From assembly GCF_024259515.1 (NCBI RefSeq), contig NZ_JANBWE010000002.1, positions 372,001 through 436,000 of the forward strand: a stretch of DNA of 64,000 nt, read 5' to 3'. The position numbers and the translations under genes are program-made. The DNA comes from Salirhabdus salicampi (GTDB taxonomy: Bacteria > Bacillota > Bacilli > Bacillales > Alkalibacillaceae). Under the pieces are notes generated by a model. The model ran no database searches. It saw only the letters and a program-made list of their open reading frames with translations, and had not been told where the DNA came from. Below are positions 18,163 to 27,546 of the stretch, piece after piece (position 1 is the stretch's first letter; the number at the start of each line of letters is the position of its first letter).

Positions 18163-19710
18163 CTATAATGGAATATTTCCGTGCTTTTTCTTTGGTCGGG
18201 TTTCCGATTTATTTTTCAACATATCCAATCCCTTAATTAGGGCAATACGGGTTTCTCGCGGGTCAATGACGTCATCGACCATCCCAAGTCCGGCAGCTAC
18301 ATATGGATTTGCGAACTTTTCCCGATATTCTTGAATTTTTTCTTGTCGTAGTTTTTCAGGTTCGTCACTTTGTTGAATGTCTTTGGCAAAAATGATGTTA
18401 GCTGCTCCTTCCGGTCCCATGACTGCGATTTCCGCATTCGGCCACGCATAAACTAAATCGGCACCAATCGACTTACTATTTAAGGCTACATAAGCACCGC
18501 CGTATGCTTTTCTAGTAATAACTGTGAGTTTTGGTACCGTCGCTTCAGAATAAGCATATAAAATTTTAGCCCCATGACGGATGATCCCCCCATGTTCTTG
18601 TTTCACACCCGGAAAAAAACCAGTGACATCTTCAAATGTAATAAGGGGGATTTGAAAAGAATCACAAAAGCGAATAAACCGGGAAGCCTTATCGCTCGAA
18701 TCAATATCTAAACCACCTGCCATATATTTCGGCTGGTTACATACAAGCCCTATTGATTTTCCGTTTAATCTGGCAAAACCAACGACAATATTTTTGGCGA
18801 ATTCACGATGAACTTCAAAGAAGCTGTCCGCATCTACAATTTCTCGAATGATCGTTCGGACATCATATGGACGGATGGGATCAAAGGGAATGAGATCGGT
18901 TAAATCAGGTCGATAATCGTCTTGTTCTTCCACCTCTATAACAGGCGGCTTTTCATTAGCATTGGCTGGCAAATAGCTCAGAAGTGTTTTTACATAATCT
19001 AATGCTTCCTCTTCACTTTTGGCTTGTAAATGGGCATTCCCACTTTTCGCATTATGAACGCTCGCTCCCCCTAAGTCTTCTGGGGAAATCGTTTCTCCTG
19101 TTACTGTTTCTATTACTTTCGGACCTGTAATAAACATTTGTGATGTTTCCTCTACCATAACAACAAAATCGGTAATCGCCGGGGAATAAACAGCGCCACC
19201 TGCACATGGCCCCATAATAACTGAAATTTGCGGAATAACCCCCGAATAAATCGAGTTACGATAAAACACGTGTCCGTATCCATCGAGGGACGCCACCCCT
19301 TCTTGAATCCGTGCCCCACCAGAGTCATTTAAACCGATAAAAGGTGTTCCGTTTTTTGCCGCTAAATCCATAACAGCGGCAATTTTCCTTCCATGCATTT
19401 CCCCTAAAGCCCCTCCAAAGACCGTAAAGTCTTGGGCAAACAAATAGACATCGCGTCCATCTATCTTTCCAAAGCCCGTGACAACTCCTTCCCCTGGTGC
19501 GGCTTTTCCGTTCAAATTGAAATCACTAGAACGGTGCTCGATAAACGGATTGAGTTCAACAAACGTGTCTACATCCAATAAATACTCAATCCGTTCTCGG
19601 GCGGTCAATTTCCCTTTCTCTCGCTGCTTTGCGATTTTTTTATCACCACCACCTAACTCAACTTGTCGGCGTTTATCATATAATTCATTAATTTTATCAT
19701 AAATATCCAC
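18163..19710 (-). CDS. yqjD: Acyl-CoA carboxyltransferase YqjD (propionyl-CoA carboxylase beta / methylmalonyl-CoA decarboxylase alpha type)
   Basis: A 515-residue biotin-dependent carboxyltransferase with two crotonase-fold halves. GGARIQEGV (near 130), MGPCAGGAVYSPA (near 165) and KAYGGAYVALNSK (near 412) are the acyl-CoA and biotin-binding regions. It moves CO2 between carboxybiotin and propionyl-CoA. The GTG start overlaps the upstream fused gene's TAG by one base (TAGTG), which implies translational coupling, and GGAGG lies 7 bases upstream. No biotin carboxylase or biotin-carrier gene lies in this operon, so partners must be elsewhere (accBC is at 49-51 kb). Confidence 0.88.
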   Translation of the reverse strand: MDIYDKINELYDKRRQVELGGGDKKIAKQREKGKLTARERIEYLLDVDTFVELNPFIEHRSSDFNLNGKAAPGEGVVTGFGKIDGRDVYLFAQDFTVFGGALGEMHGRKIAAVMDLAAKNGTPFIGLNDSGGARIQEGVASLDGYGHVFYRNSIYSGVIPQISVIMGPCAGGAVYSPAITDFVVMVEETSQMFITGPKVIETVTGETISPEDLGGASVHNAKSGNAHLQAKSEEEALDYVKTLLSYLPANANEKPPVIEVEEQDDYRPDLTDLIPFDPIRPYDVRTIIREIVDADSFFEVHREFAKNIVVGFARLNGKSIGLVCNQPKYMAGGLDIDSSDKASRFIRFCDSFQIPLITFEDVTGFFPGVKQEHGGIIRHGAKILYAYSEATVPKLTVITRKAYGGAYVALNSKSIGADLVYAWPNAEIAVMGPEGAANIIFAKDIQQSDEPEKLRQEKIQEYREKFANPYVAAGLGMVDDVIDPRETRIALIKGLDMLKNKSETRPKKKHGNIPL

Positions 19711-20534
19711 TACTGCTCCTCCTCCCCATGTTCAATTAGTTCATAAAGCACCCCGTTTGCTGCTTTTGGGTGTAGAAAGGCAATGCCAGCTCCATTCGCA
19801 CCTTTCTTTACTTCCTCGTTGATTAGCGGGATTTCCCGCTGTTTATATTTTCGTAGACGTTCCGTTAAATTAGAAACCTCTAACGCTATGTGGTGAATTC
19901 CTTCCCCTCGTTTTTCAATAAAACGATAAATAGGTGATTCTTCTGATAACGGTTCCAGCAATTCTATTGATGTTTCACCAATATGAAAAAAGGCTGCATT
20001 CACACCTTCTGATTCCACCTGTTCTGTTTTTTGTAAAGATAAACCTAATACATCCCGATAAAACGGCAGCACTGCTTCAATGGATGAAACAGCAATTCCA
20101 ATATGAGAGATTTTCTTAGGTGGTTCTATTACTTGTTTTTCTTCCCCTACTAGTTCTTTAATATAGTCCCCTATTAATTGTGTTGGTGTCCCTGGGGTAA
20201 ATACCTTTTGAATGCCTTGTTCCTCTAAAAACGGGATATCTTCGTAAGGGATTACTCCTCCGCCAATTACAGGGATATCCTCTGCATTTAATTTCCTTAA
20301 ATGTTCGATAACTTTCGGAAATAAAGATTTATGGGCACCAGAAAGGGATGATAAGCCTATTACATCTACGTCCTCCTGGATGGCTGCTTGAGCAATTTGG
20401 GCTGCTGATTGTCGCAATCCTGTATAGATTACTTCCATTCCCTGATCTCGCAATGCTTGAGCGATGATAAGGGCACCCCGATCATGGCCATCTAACCCAG
20501 GCTTCGCAATTAATACACGTATTTTTTTCTCCAT
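19710..20534 (-). CDS. Fusion: methylmalonyl-CoA mutase cobalamin-binding domain + methylmalonyl-CoA epimerase
   Basis: A 274-residue two-domain protein. Residues about 1-135 are a B12-binding domain with LDGHDRGA (DxHxxG, the His that ligates cobalt), GLSSLSGAH and IPVIGGG. Residues about 143-270 are a glyoxalase-fold epimerase: [15 protein letters not shown] and LYELIEH supply the expected His, His and Glu metal ligands. The reading frame is continuous through a short linker ([12 protein letters not shown]). In most Bacillaceae I know of these are separate genes. GGGGGAGG lies 9 bases before the ATG at 20534. It follows the mutase large subunit by 25 bases. Confidence 0.88.
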   Translation of the reverse strand: MEKKIRVLIAKPGLDGHDRGALIIAQALRDQGMEVIYTGLRQSAAQIAQAAIQEDVDVIGLSSLSGAHKSLFPKVIEHLRKLNAEDIPVIGGGVIPYEDIPFLEEQGIQKVFTPGTPTQLIGDYIKELVGEEKQVIEPPKKISHIGIAVSSIEAVLPFYRDVLGLSLQKTEQVESEGVNAAFFHIGETSIELLEPLSEESPIYRFIEKRGEGIHHIALEVSNLTERLRKYKQREIPLINEEVKKGANGAGIAFLHPKAANGVLYELIEHGEEEQ

Positions 20535-20559
20535 TGTTTCATTCCTCCCCCATTTCCCT

Positions 20560-22212
20560 CTACATACCAGTGTATTCTCCAAATTTGTCCCGGAGAACAT
20601 TACAAATTTCTCCGATTGTTGCATAAGCTTTTACCGCATCTAATATATAGGGAATGAGATTTTCTTCTTCTATTTTGGCGGCCGCTTCTAATTGTCGTAA
20701 CGTTTCTTTTACTTTTTTATCATCCCGTTTTTCCCGCACTTGTTGAGTGTTCTCCTTTTGCTCTTCTTCCAATGCTTCATCTACTCTCAACAAATCACTT
20801 TCAATTTCTTCATCAATTTGAAATTTGTTCATTCCTACAACAATCTCTTCGCCCTTTTCAATATCTTTCTGAGTTTCATACGCAGAACGGTGAATTTCTC
20901 GTTGCATATAGCCGTCCTCTACTGCCTGGACAGCTCCTCCCATTTCATCAATTTTTTCGATATACTTGAGTGCTTCCTCTTCAATTTGATCTGTTAACGC
21001 TTCAACATAATAAGAACCACCTAGTGGGTCAATCGTATCTGCAACCCCACTTTCATGGGCGATAATTTGTTGCGTACGTAACGCAATTCGGGCAGAATCC
21101 TCTGTCGGTAATGCAAGTGCTTCATCCCGGGAATTGGTGTGCAAACTTTGGGTCCCTCCTAAAACTGATGCAAGCGCTTGCAATGTGACACGAACGATAT
21201 TGTTATCAGGTTGTTGTGCCGTTAACGTTGATCCCCCTGTCTGAGTGTGGAAGCGTAATTTCCAGCTTTTTTCATTCTTCGCACCGTAACGATTTTTCAT
21301 AATATTAGCCCAAATTCTCCGGGCCGCTCTAAATTTAGCAACTTCCTCAAAAAAGTTATTATGTGCATTAAAAAAGAACGCTAATCGTGGTGCAAATTGA
21401 TCTACTTCCAGTCCACTTTTCAAGGCAGCATCAACATAAGCGATTCCGTTTGCTAACGTAAATGCTACTTCTTGTACAGCAGTAGAGCCAGCTTCTCGAA
21501 TGTGGTAACCTGAAATACTTATCGTATTAAATTTGGGAACATGTTGTTGGCAATAAGCAAAGATGTTTGTGATGAGTCGCATAGAAGGTTTAGGTGGGTA
21601 AATATATGTGCCACGGGCAATATATTCTTTTAAAATATCATTTTGAATTGTTCCGGTGAGAGACTCTTTCGGGACTCCTTGTTTTTCTCCTACAGCGATA
21701 TACATACATAGGAGTACAGATGCTGGGGCGTTTATGGTCATGGATGTACTAACTTTATCTAACGGAATTTCAGCAAATAAATGTTCCATATCTTCTAATG
21801 TGTCGATTGCGACACCAACTTTTCCAACTTCTCCTTCGGCCATTGGGTCATCAGAGTCGTAGCCAATTTGCGTCGGTAAATCAAATGCTACTGAAAGCCC
21901 AGTCTGACCTTGTTCTAGTAAATAACGAAACCGTTTATTTGTTTCTTTTGCTGAACCAAATCCTGCGTATTGACGCATCGTCCATAAACGACTTCGATAC
22001 ATGGTAGGTTGAATACCCCTTGTGTAAGGAAATTGACCAGGGTAACCAATGTTCTCCTCATACCGTTCATCCACTGGATCAGGTGTATAAAGGCGTTCCA
22101 CTTCAATATCAGAACTAGTTGTAAAGGTTGGTTTCCGCTCTGGAAATCGGTTGATCACTTTTTCAACGTCTTGTTCCCATTTCTTATGATTTTCATATCT
22201 TTGTTTTTTCAT
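20560..22212 (-). CDS. Methylmalonyl-CoA mutase, large (catalytic) subunit
   Basis: A 550-residue catalytic subunit that interconverts methylmalonyl-CoA and succinyl-CoA by a B12 radical mechanism. The TIM-barrel motifs [17 protein letters not shown] (catalytic Tyr), [16 protein letters not shown] and [14 protein letters not shown] (catalytic His/Gln region) are intact. It has no cobalamin domain; that is supplied by the fused protein downstream. This is the two-subunit form, also seen in archaea. The frame begins 31 codons upstream, but TAGGAGG lies 6 bases before the ATG at 22212, giving [16 protein letters not shown]. Confidence 0.9.
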   Translation of the reverse strand: MKKQRYENHKKWEQDVEKVINRFPERKPTFTTSSDIEVERLYTPDPVDERYEENIGYPGQFPYTRGIQPTMYRSRLWTMRQYAGFGSAKETNKRFRYLLEQGQTGLSVAFDLPTQIGYDSDDPMAEGEVGKVGVAIDTLEDMEHLFAEIPLDKVSTSMTINAPASVLLCMYIAVGEKQGVPKESLTGTIQNDILKEYIARGTYIYPPKPSMRLITNIFAYCQQHVPKFNTISISGYHIREAGSTAVQEVAFTLANGIAYVDAALKSGLEVDQFAPRLAFFFNAHNNFFEEVAKFRAARRIWANIMKNRYGAKNEKSWKLRFHTQTGGSTLTAQQPDNNIVRVTLQALASVLGGTQSLHTNSRDEALALPTEDSARIALRTQQIIAHESGVADTIDPLGGSYYVEALTDQIEEEALKYIEKIDEMGGAVQAVEDGYMQREIHRSAYETQKDIEKGEEIVVGMNKFQIDEEIESDLLRVDEALEEEQKENTQQVREKRDDKKVKETLRQLEAAAKIEEENLIPYILDAVKAYATIGEICNVLRDKFGEYTGM

Positions 22213-22322
22213 GACGTACCTCCTAACCTTATCTCTAATTGAGTAACATTCTAGAAAAATACAAAAAATCCTCTTACTAATGTATATGCATCTATTGATA
22301 AACATCCCTTTTTGGAAGGGAC

Positions 22323-22351
22323 TTGTTCAAAAACTCATTTCCTAGTAAAAT
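22323..22351 (+). promoter_or_regulatory. Sigma-A-type promoter of prli42
   Basis: TTGTTC (22323-22328) and TAAAAT (22346-22351) are 17 bases apart, about 35 bases before the prli42 start. Confidence 0.55.
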
Positions 22352-22384
22352 ACAGATAGGTTTGAGAAAAAGGGGGATGTCACA

Positions 22385-22534
22385 ATGGCTAATGCAAATA
22401 AGAATGCCCAACAAGATAAATCCGTGAAAAAACGTACATCAAAGCGCCAACGTAGATTGAAATTTATCATTTATTTGATGATTTTATCTATGCTATTAAG
22501 CTCACTAATGGCTGGAGCGGTGATGTTTCTATAA
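22385..22534 (+). CDS. prli42: Prli42-like stressosome-associated membrane miniprotein (49 aa)
   Basis: A 49-residue protein with a basic N-terminal half (KKRTSKRQRR) and a C-terminal membrane segment containing YLMILSMLLSSLMAGAVMF. The segment pattern L-M-I-L-S-M-L-L-S-S-L-x-A-G matches Prli42, the membrane miniprotein that tethers the stressosome in Listeria. This copy has about 17 extra N-terminal residues compared with the 31-residue Listeria form. GGGGGATG lies 6 bases before the ATG, and a strong terminator follows the stop within a few bases. It is too short to be found by size alone. Confidence 0.75.
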   Translation: MANANKNAQQDKSVKKRTSKRQRRLKFIIYLMILSMLLSSLMAGAVMFL

Positions 22535-22535
22535 G

Positions 22536-22570
22536 AAAAAAGCGCTTGGCATATGCCAAACGCTTTTTTT
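22536..22570. terminator. Bidirectional terminator between prli42 and yqjA
   Basis: A near-perfect stem (AAAAAAGCG-x-TTGGC with GCCAA-x-CGCTTTTTT) and 4-base loop, shared by the converging genes. Confidence 0.9.
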
Positions 22571-23519
22571 ATATGTCACTTTTTTTAAATGATCGTTTTA
22601 AAATTAAGTATTGCTCGATTTCATTTAACAACGTAAACAAGCTTGCCCGTGCTTCAAATTCCTCTCTCGTTACAGGCAATTCTTCGTTGCGAAAGTGCTC
22701 CTTCATCTCTTTCAGTTCATTTAAGTACAATACCGCTGTATTTCCAGGATGAACTGCCTCAGAAAGTTTATCGAAAAAGTCCGCCATCGCTACTGATTGT
22801 TTATTGATTTCTTTTACGCGGCTAATGAGAGGTAGCATACGTTCTAACACTTCGAATTGCTTCGTTCGCATATGAAAGTAATGATAATAAGGATGGTGCT
22901 CCCGTAAAATATGGTTCTCAACATCGCGGAAGGCTAAGCTTTTCGCCGTTTCCAATACAGTTGCCGTCTCAGTAAATTCTTTCCCTTCCCAACTCTCCTC
23001 GCCTGTCTTTAAATAGTGGGCAATTTCCTTTAAAATGTTGCGGAAATTTTGTTCCACTTGATTTTGCTTTTTTCGCAAATCCTTCTCCATACTAGGCATA
23101 TATAAATTTAAAAGTAAAGCCGTACCAAGCCCAACAACAATTAACAATAGTTCATTCCATATGAGAGCAAGCGACGCTTGCTGCGCTCCATAAATATGTA
23201 AAATGATGACGGTGCTTGTCACAATCCCTTCGGTAATGTTTAACCGGACTGTTGTTGGTATAAAGAGTAACAGCAATAATCCGATGGCTAATGGATGATA
23301 GCCAATCAATTCGAAAATGAGAGACGAATATACGATGCCAATCATACAAGCAGCAAAACGATACCAAGCACTTAAAAAGGACCGCTTTCTCGTTACTTGA
23401 ATGCATAAAATAGTTAAAATACCTGCTGAAATAAAATTACTTAGTTGTAGTAGTTGGGCGATAAAAATTGCGATTGGTGCTCCAGTTGCCGTTTTTATGG
23501 TTCGGTATCCAATTTTCAC
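22569..23519 (-). CDS. yqjA: YqjA family membrane protein (aromatic acid exporter family)
   Basis: A 316-residue protein. Four to five membrane segments fill residues about 5-135, followed by a cytoplasmic, helical C-terminal domain of about 170 residues rich in Glu/Lys. This arrangement is that of the DUF939 / aromatic acid exporter family and B. subtilis YqjA. Transport substrate unknown. Not obviously in an operon; it converges on prli42. Confidence 0.78.
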   Translation of the reverse strand: MKIGYRTIKTATGAPIAIFIAQLLQLSNFISAGILTILCIQVTRKRSFLSAWYRFAACMIGIVYSSLIFELIGYHPLAIGLLLLLFIPTTVRLNITEGIVTSTVIILHIYGAQQASLALIWNELLLIVVGLGTALLLNLYMPSMEKDLRKKQNQVEQNFRNILKEIAHYLKTGEESWEGKEFTETATVLETAKSLAFRDVENHILREHHPYYHYFHMRTKQFEVLERMLPLISRVKEINKQSVAMADFFDKLSEAVHPGNTAVLYLNELKEMKEHFRNEELPVTREEFEARASLFTLLNEIEQYLILKRSFKKSDI

Positions 23520-23663
23520 TACTGTTAACTCCTTTTATGTTTGCAACATATTCATGCATATGCTAATTATAACGAATGTTTGAAAGTTAGCAACTGTTTC
23601 AGTGCAAGGATAACATCCATCTATTGTTTAGTATGCAATGCTAATGTCTTCTCTATAACTATA

Positions 23664-23698
23664 CAAAAGAAAAGAGATGGTCCATAGTGACCACCTCT
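23664..23698 (-). terminator. Terminator of brxB
   Basis: Minus-strand 10-base-pair stem (one G-T pair), 6-base loop, then TTTCTTTT, directly after the brxB stop. Confidence 0.82.
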
Positions 23699-23704
23699 AA
23701 CCTC

Positions 23705-24136
23705 TTACACTTCTTCACAATGTTCTTCAAACAACTGTTGTAAACGATTCACAACCGCAACAGGTTCTGATCCTTCAATTTCAGAACGTTGTACCATCTC
23801 TACAATTTTACCATCTTTTAAGAGGGCAAAAGATGGAGAAGAAGGTGGGTATCCTTCAAAGTATTCACGGGCACGAGCTGTAGCTTCTTTATCTTGCCCC
23901 GCAAATACAGTTACGAGATAATTTGGTCGCTTATCATAATGAATGGCATTTGCCGCAGCTGGACGAGCAATGCCTCCGGCGCAACCACAAACCGAATTTA
24001 CCATCACTAACGTTGTTCCTTTACGGGCAAACGCTTCATCTACAGCTTCTGGTGTTGTCAATTGTTCATAGCCGGAACTAGCAATTTCAGTACGTGCTTT
24101 ATCAACGACATCGTGCATAAAAATATTAAAATCCAT
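23705..24136 (-). CDS. brxB: Bacilliredoxin BrxB (YqiW)
   Basis: A 143-residue thioredoxin-like protein of the BrxA/BrxB family that removes bacillithiol from S-bacillithiolated proteins. The active site is a CxC (Cys50-Gly-Cys52) in [15 protein letters not shown], typical of bacilliredoxins, and the rest ([23 protein letters not shown]) is thioredoxin-like. The position between yqjA and the bkd genes is that of yqiW in B. subtilis. It implies that this organism uses bacillithiol. Confidence 0.9.
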   Translation of the reverse strand: MDFNIFMHDVVDKARTEIASSGYEQLTTPEAVDEAFARKGTTLVMVNSVCGCAGGIARPAAANAIHYDKRPNYLVTVFAGQDKEATARAREYFEGYPPSSPSFALLKDGKIVEMVQRSEIEGSEPVAVVNRLQQLFEEHCEEV

Positions 24137-24230
24137 ACAAATGGCTCCTTTATATGTAGAGTGTTATTTAATGTACATCTTAACAACTTTTGCCTTTCGT
24201 TTCAATCATGATAGCTTCAATTCTAACGCA

Positions 24231-24257
24231 ATAAAAAAATCCGTCTAAAAGACGGAT
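24231..24257 (-). terminator. Terminator of the bkd operon
   Basis: Minus-strand 8-base-pair perfect stem, AAA-type loop, then TTTTTTTATT, just past the bkdB stop. It ends the seven-gene transcript. Confidence 0.88.
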
Positions 24258-24263
24258 CTTCTA

Positions 24264-25517
24264 TTAAAAAATAGGTGTATTCTCTTTTGACACATTTTGT
24301 AATATTTCTTTCAATCGAGCTAAAAATTGACCGCAAATGAGTCCATCTAAGACACGATGGTCTAAGGACAGACATAAGTTCACCATATCCCTCGCAGCAA
24401 ACATGCCATCAATAATGACTGGCCGTTTCACAATGGATTCTACTTGTAAAATGGCCGCTTGTGGTGCATTGATGACGCCCATCGATTGTACGGAACCGAA
24501 AGAACCGGTATTATTAACCGTAAACGTACCACCTTGCATATCAGCCTGTGTTAATTTGCCGTTACGGGCTTTCGTGGCTAGATCCGTTATATCCCTGGCA
24601 ATACCTTTAATGCTCTTTTCATCAGCATGTTTAATAACAGGAACGAACAATTCTTGATCTTTCGCGACCGCAATGGATAAGTTAATATCTTTACGTTGAA
24701 TAATTTTATCTCCGGCCCACGTACTGTTTAATTGTGGGAATTCCTTCAACGCTTGTGCTACTGCTTTTACGAAGAAGGCAAAGAATGTTAGACTATAGCC
24801 TTCTTTCTGCTTGAATTCGTCCTTCATTTGATTCCTGTATTCCACCAAGTTTGTCACATCAACCTCGACCATCATCCAAGCATGTGGAATTTCTTGCTTT
24901 GATTTCACCATGTTTTGAGCAATGGCCTTCCTTACCCCTGTGACTGGAATTTCAATATCACCTGCTCCAGTTTGTACTGCTGGTTGTGCACTTGATGCAG
25001 GTACCTGATCAGCATGACGCGATGCTTTCTGCTGCTGTGGAGCATCTGCTTCTTTCGGGATATCTCCTGATGCAATCATCTTTTCCACATCTTTACGGGT
25101 AATTCTACCACCTTTCCCCGTGCCATCTACTTGGGTTAAATCAATGTCATGTTCTTGTGCTAAGCGAAGCACGGCTGGTGAGTACCGCTTTTTCATCGAT
25201 TGGTCATCACCGTCATGAACCTGTTGTGCTGTTTTTTCTTCATTTGGTTTTGTATCGTTATTTTCTTCGGCTCCACCTTCAACTTCTATGTAGCACATTA
25301 AATCCCCAACCGATATTGTGTCTCCTTCTTTTGCGACAATTTCCTTTACTGTTCCGCCAAAGGAAGAAGGAACTTCTGCATTTACTTTATCTGTCATAAC
25401 TTCAGCAATCGGATCGTACTTTTGTACTTGGTCTCCCTCTTTGACAAGCCACGTACTAATCGTTCCTTCAGTTACACTTTCACCAAGTTGCGGCATGTTG
25501 ATTTTTTCCAATGCCAT
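24264..25517 (-). CDS. bkdB: Branched-chain keto acid dehydrogenase E2 (lipoamide acyltransferase)
   Basis: A 417-residue E2 core of the complex that converts branched-chain 2-oxo acids to acyl-CoAs. Domains: one lipoyl domain (1-75; lipoylated Lys44 in TDKVNAEVP), an acidic linker, a peripheral-subunit binding domain (about 107-145, YSPAVLRLAQEHDIDL) and the catalytic domain (from about 180) with the DHRVLDG active site near the C-terminus. The ATG at 25517 has AAGGAGG 8 bases upstream and is preferred over the ATG two codons earlier. Confidence 0.9.
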   Translation of the reverse strand: MALEKINMPQLGESVTEGTISTWLVKEGDQVQKYDPIAEVMTDKVNAEVPSSFGGTVKEIVAKEGDTISVGDLMCYIEVEGGAEENNDTKPNEEKTAQQVHDGDDQSMKKRYSPAVLRLAQEHDIDLTQVDGTGKGGRITRKDVEKMIASGDIPKEADAPQQQKASRHADQVPASSAQPAVQTGAGDIEIPVTGVRKAIAQNMVKSKQEIPHAWMMVEVDVTNLVEYRNQMKDEFKQKEGYSLTFFAFFVKAVAQALKEFPQLNSTWAGDKIIQRKDINLSIAVAKDQELFVPVIKHADEKSIKGIARDITDLATKARNGKLTQADMQGGTFTVNNTGSFGSVQSMGVINAPQAAILQVESIVKRPVIIDGMFAARDMVNLCLSLDHRVLDGLICGQFLARLKEILQNVSKENTPIF

Positions 25518-25538
25518 GATCATTTCCCTCCTTTACGT

Positions 25539-26522
25539 TTAAAACTCCGCAAGTTCACGCATTGCTTTTTCAACTTTATCAGGGTTCATCATAAAGAACT
25601 TTTCCATCGTTGGTGCATAAGGCATAGCAGGTACATCTGGGCCTGCAAGTCGTTTCACAGGAGAATCTAAATCGAATAAACAGTGTTCGGATATAATCGC
25701 TGAAACCTCACTAATAATGCTACCTTCTTTATTGTCTTCCGTAATTAGTAACACTTTCCCGGTCTTTTGAGCTGCTTCAATAATGGCTTCTTTATCCAGC
25801 GGATACACTGTTCGTAAATCGACAATGTGGGCTGAAATGCCTTCTTCGGCTAATTTTTCTGCTGCTTGTAAAGCAAAATGAACACATAATCCGTAGGTGA
25901 TGACCGTAATATCTGAACCTTCTCGTTTAATATCTGCCTTACCAATTGGCAATACGTAATCGTCCTCAGGTACTTCACCTTTTAATAGACGATATGCCCG
26001 TTTATGCTCGAAAAATAAAACAGGATCATCATCACGGATAGCTGCCTTTAATAACCCTTTTGCATCATAAGGAGTAGATGGAATGACAATTTTTAAGCCT
26101 GGTTGATTGGCAAATATGGCTTCCACTGATTGAGAGTGATATAATGCACCGTGTACACCACCTCCGAACGGAGCACGAATCGTTATTGGACAGTTCCAAT
26201 CATTGTTCGAACGGTAACGAATACGGGCAGCTTCAGATATAATTTGGTTTATTGCTGGCATAATGAAATCAGCGAACTGCATTTCTGCTACTGGACGCAT
26301 CCCATACATCGCAGCTCCGATACCGACACCGGCAATAGCAGACTCCGCTAATGGTGTATCGAGTACCCGTTCTTCTCCGAACTGTTCGTACAGGCCATCA
26401 GTCGCGCGGAATACACCGCCTTTTTTCCCAACATCTTCACCTAATACAAACACCTTTTCGTCTCGTTCCATTTCCTCCTGTAACCCTTTTGTTACAGCTT
26501 GAATATATGACATTACTGGCAT
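25539..26522 (-). CDS. bkdAB: Branched-chain keto acid dehydrogenase E1 beta
   Basis: A 327-residue beta chain of the thiamine-diphosphate E1 component. Hallmarks: VFVLGEDVGKKGGVFRAT (near 25-42), DTPLAESAIAGVGIGAA (the Glu that activates TPP) and RAPFGGGVHGALYHSQS. AAGGAGG precedes the ATG. It lies between bkdAA and bkdB, 15-20 bases from each, as part of the seven-gene operon. Confidence 0.92.
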   Translation of the reverse strand: MPVMSYIQAVTKGLQEEMERDEKVFVLGEDVGKKGGVFRATDGLYEQFGEERVLDTPLAESAIAGVGIGAAMYGMRPVAEMQFADFIMPAINQIISEAARIRYRSNNDWNCPITIRAPFGGGVHGALYHSQSVEAIFANQPGLKIVIPSTPYDAKGLLKAAIRDDDPVLFFEHKRAYRLLKGEVPEDDYVLPIGKADIKREGSDITVITYGLCVHFALQAAEKLAEEGISAHIVDLRTVYPLDKEAIIEAAQKTGKVLLITEDNKEGSIISEVSAIISEHCLFDLDSPVKRLAGPDVPAMPYAPTMEKFFMMNPDKVEKAMRELAEF

Positions 26523-26537
26523 ATTCGTTCTCCCTCC

Positions 26538-27530
26538 TTACTCTCCATATACATATTTCAAAGCGTCTTCAGGATCCGCATACGGTGCATTTTCCGCATA
26601 GTCTGTTGCTTCATTTACAATTTGTTTAATCTCTTCATGTATTGCTTTCTCTTTCTCTTCTGTCAGCACACCTGTTTCTTTTAAATACGTCTCAAACGTA
26701 TAAACTGTATCTTTTTTCTTAGCCTCTTCAACCTCTTCTGCTTCACGATATGCTCGATCATCATCGTCACTAGAATGGGCGGTTAAACGATATGTTACAG
26801 CTTCAATTAACGTAGGACCTTCTCCATTTACAGCACGTTCACGTGCTTCTTTAACGACACGGTAAACTTCTAAGGGGTCGTTGCCATCAATTGTGTACCC
26901 AGGCATCCCGTAGCCAATGGCACGATCCGAAACATTCTTACTTGCGATTTGTCGCTCAACTGGTACAGAAATAGCGTACTTATTATTTTCAACCATGGTT
27001 ATGACCGGGAGTTTATGCACACCTGCAAAGTTTAACCCTTCATGAAAATCACCTTGGTTTGATGAACCCTCACCTAACGTGACAAAGGAAACGAAGTCTT
27101 TTCGCTCCATTTTTGCAGCTAACGCAATCCCTACTGCATGTGGTAGCTGTGTAGTAACTGGTGAAGAGCCTGTTACGATTCGGTTTTTCTTTTGACCGAA
27201 ATGTCCAGGCATTTGGCGTCCACCAGAGTTTACGTCTTCCGCCTTCGCAAAAGCTGAGAGCATTAAATCTTTCGCAGTCATACCAAAAGCGAGTACTACC
27301 CCCATATCACGATAATAAGGCGCTACATAATCTTCCGTACGATTCAAAGCAAATGACGCTCCTACTTGGGCTCCCTCCTGCCCTTGACAAGAAATAACGA
27401 ATGGTATTTTACCAGCACGGTTTAATAACCACATTCTTTCATCAATTTTCCGAGCTAAAAGCATTGTTTTAAACATTTCAAGTACTTCTTCATTTGATAA
27501 ACCGAGCTCCTCATGCCGGTTTTTACTCAT
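26538..27530 (-). CDS. bkdAA: Branched-chain keto acid dehydrogenase E1 alpha
   Basis: A 330-residue alpha chain that holds thiamine diphosphate and decarboxylates the 2-oxo acid. The TPP motif GEGSSNQGDFHEGLNFAG (near 148) and the phosphorylation-loop-like TYRLTAHSSDDDDRAYR are visible, as is RKIDERMWLLNRAGKIPF at the N-terminus. AAGGAGGGG lies 6 bases before the ATG. Confidence 0.92.
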   Translation of the reverse strand: MSKNRHEELGLSNEEVLEMFKTMLLARKIDERMWLLNRAGKIPFVISCQGQEGAQVGASFALNRTEDYVAPYYRDMGVVLAFGMTAKDLMLSAFAKAEDVNSGGRQMPGHFGQKKNRIVTGSSPVTTQLPHAVGIALAAKMERKDFVSFVTLGEGSSNQGDFHEGLNFAGVHKLPVITMVENNKYAISVPVERQIASKNVSDRAIGYGMPGYTIDGNDPLEVYRVVKEARERAVNGEGPTLIEAVTYRLTAHSSDDDDRAYREAEEVEEAKKKDTVYTFETYLKETGVLTEEKEKAIHEEIKQIVNEATDYAENAPYADPEDALKYVYGE

Positions 27531-27546
27531 TGTAACCCCTCCTTAA

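Noticed and set aside
22213-22384. Cobalamin riboswitch ahead of the B12-dependent mutase
   Set aside because: Only about 170 bases lie upstream, they contain the prli42 promoter, and no B12-box is seen.
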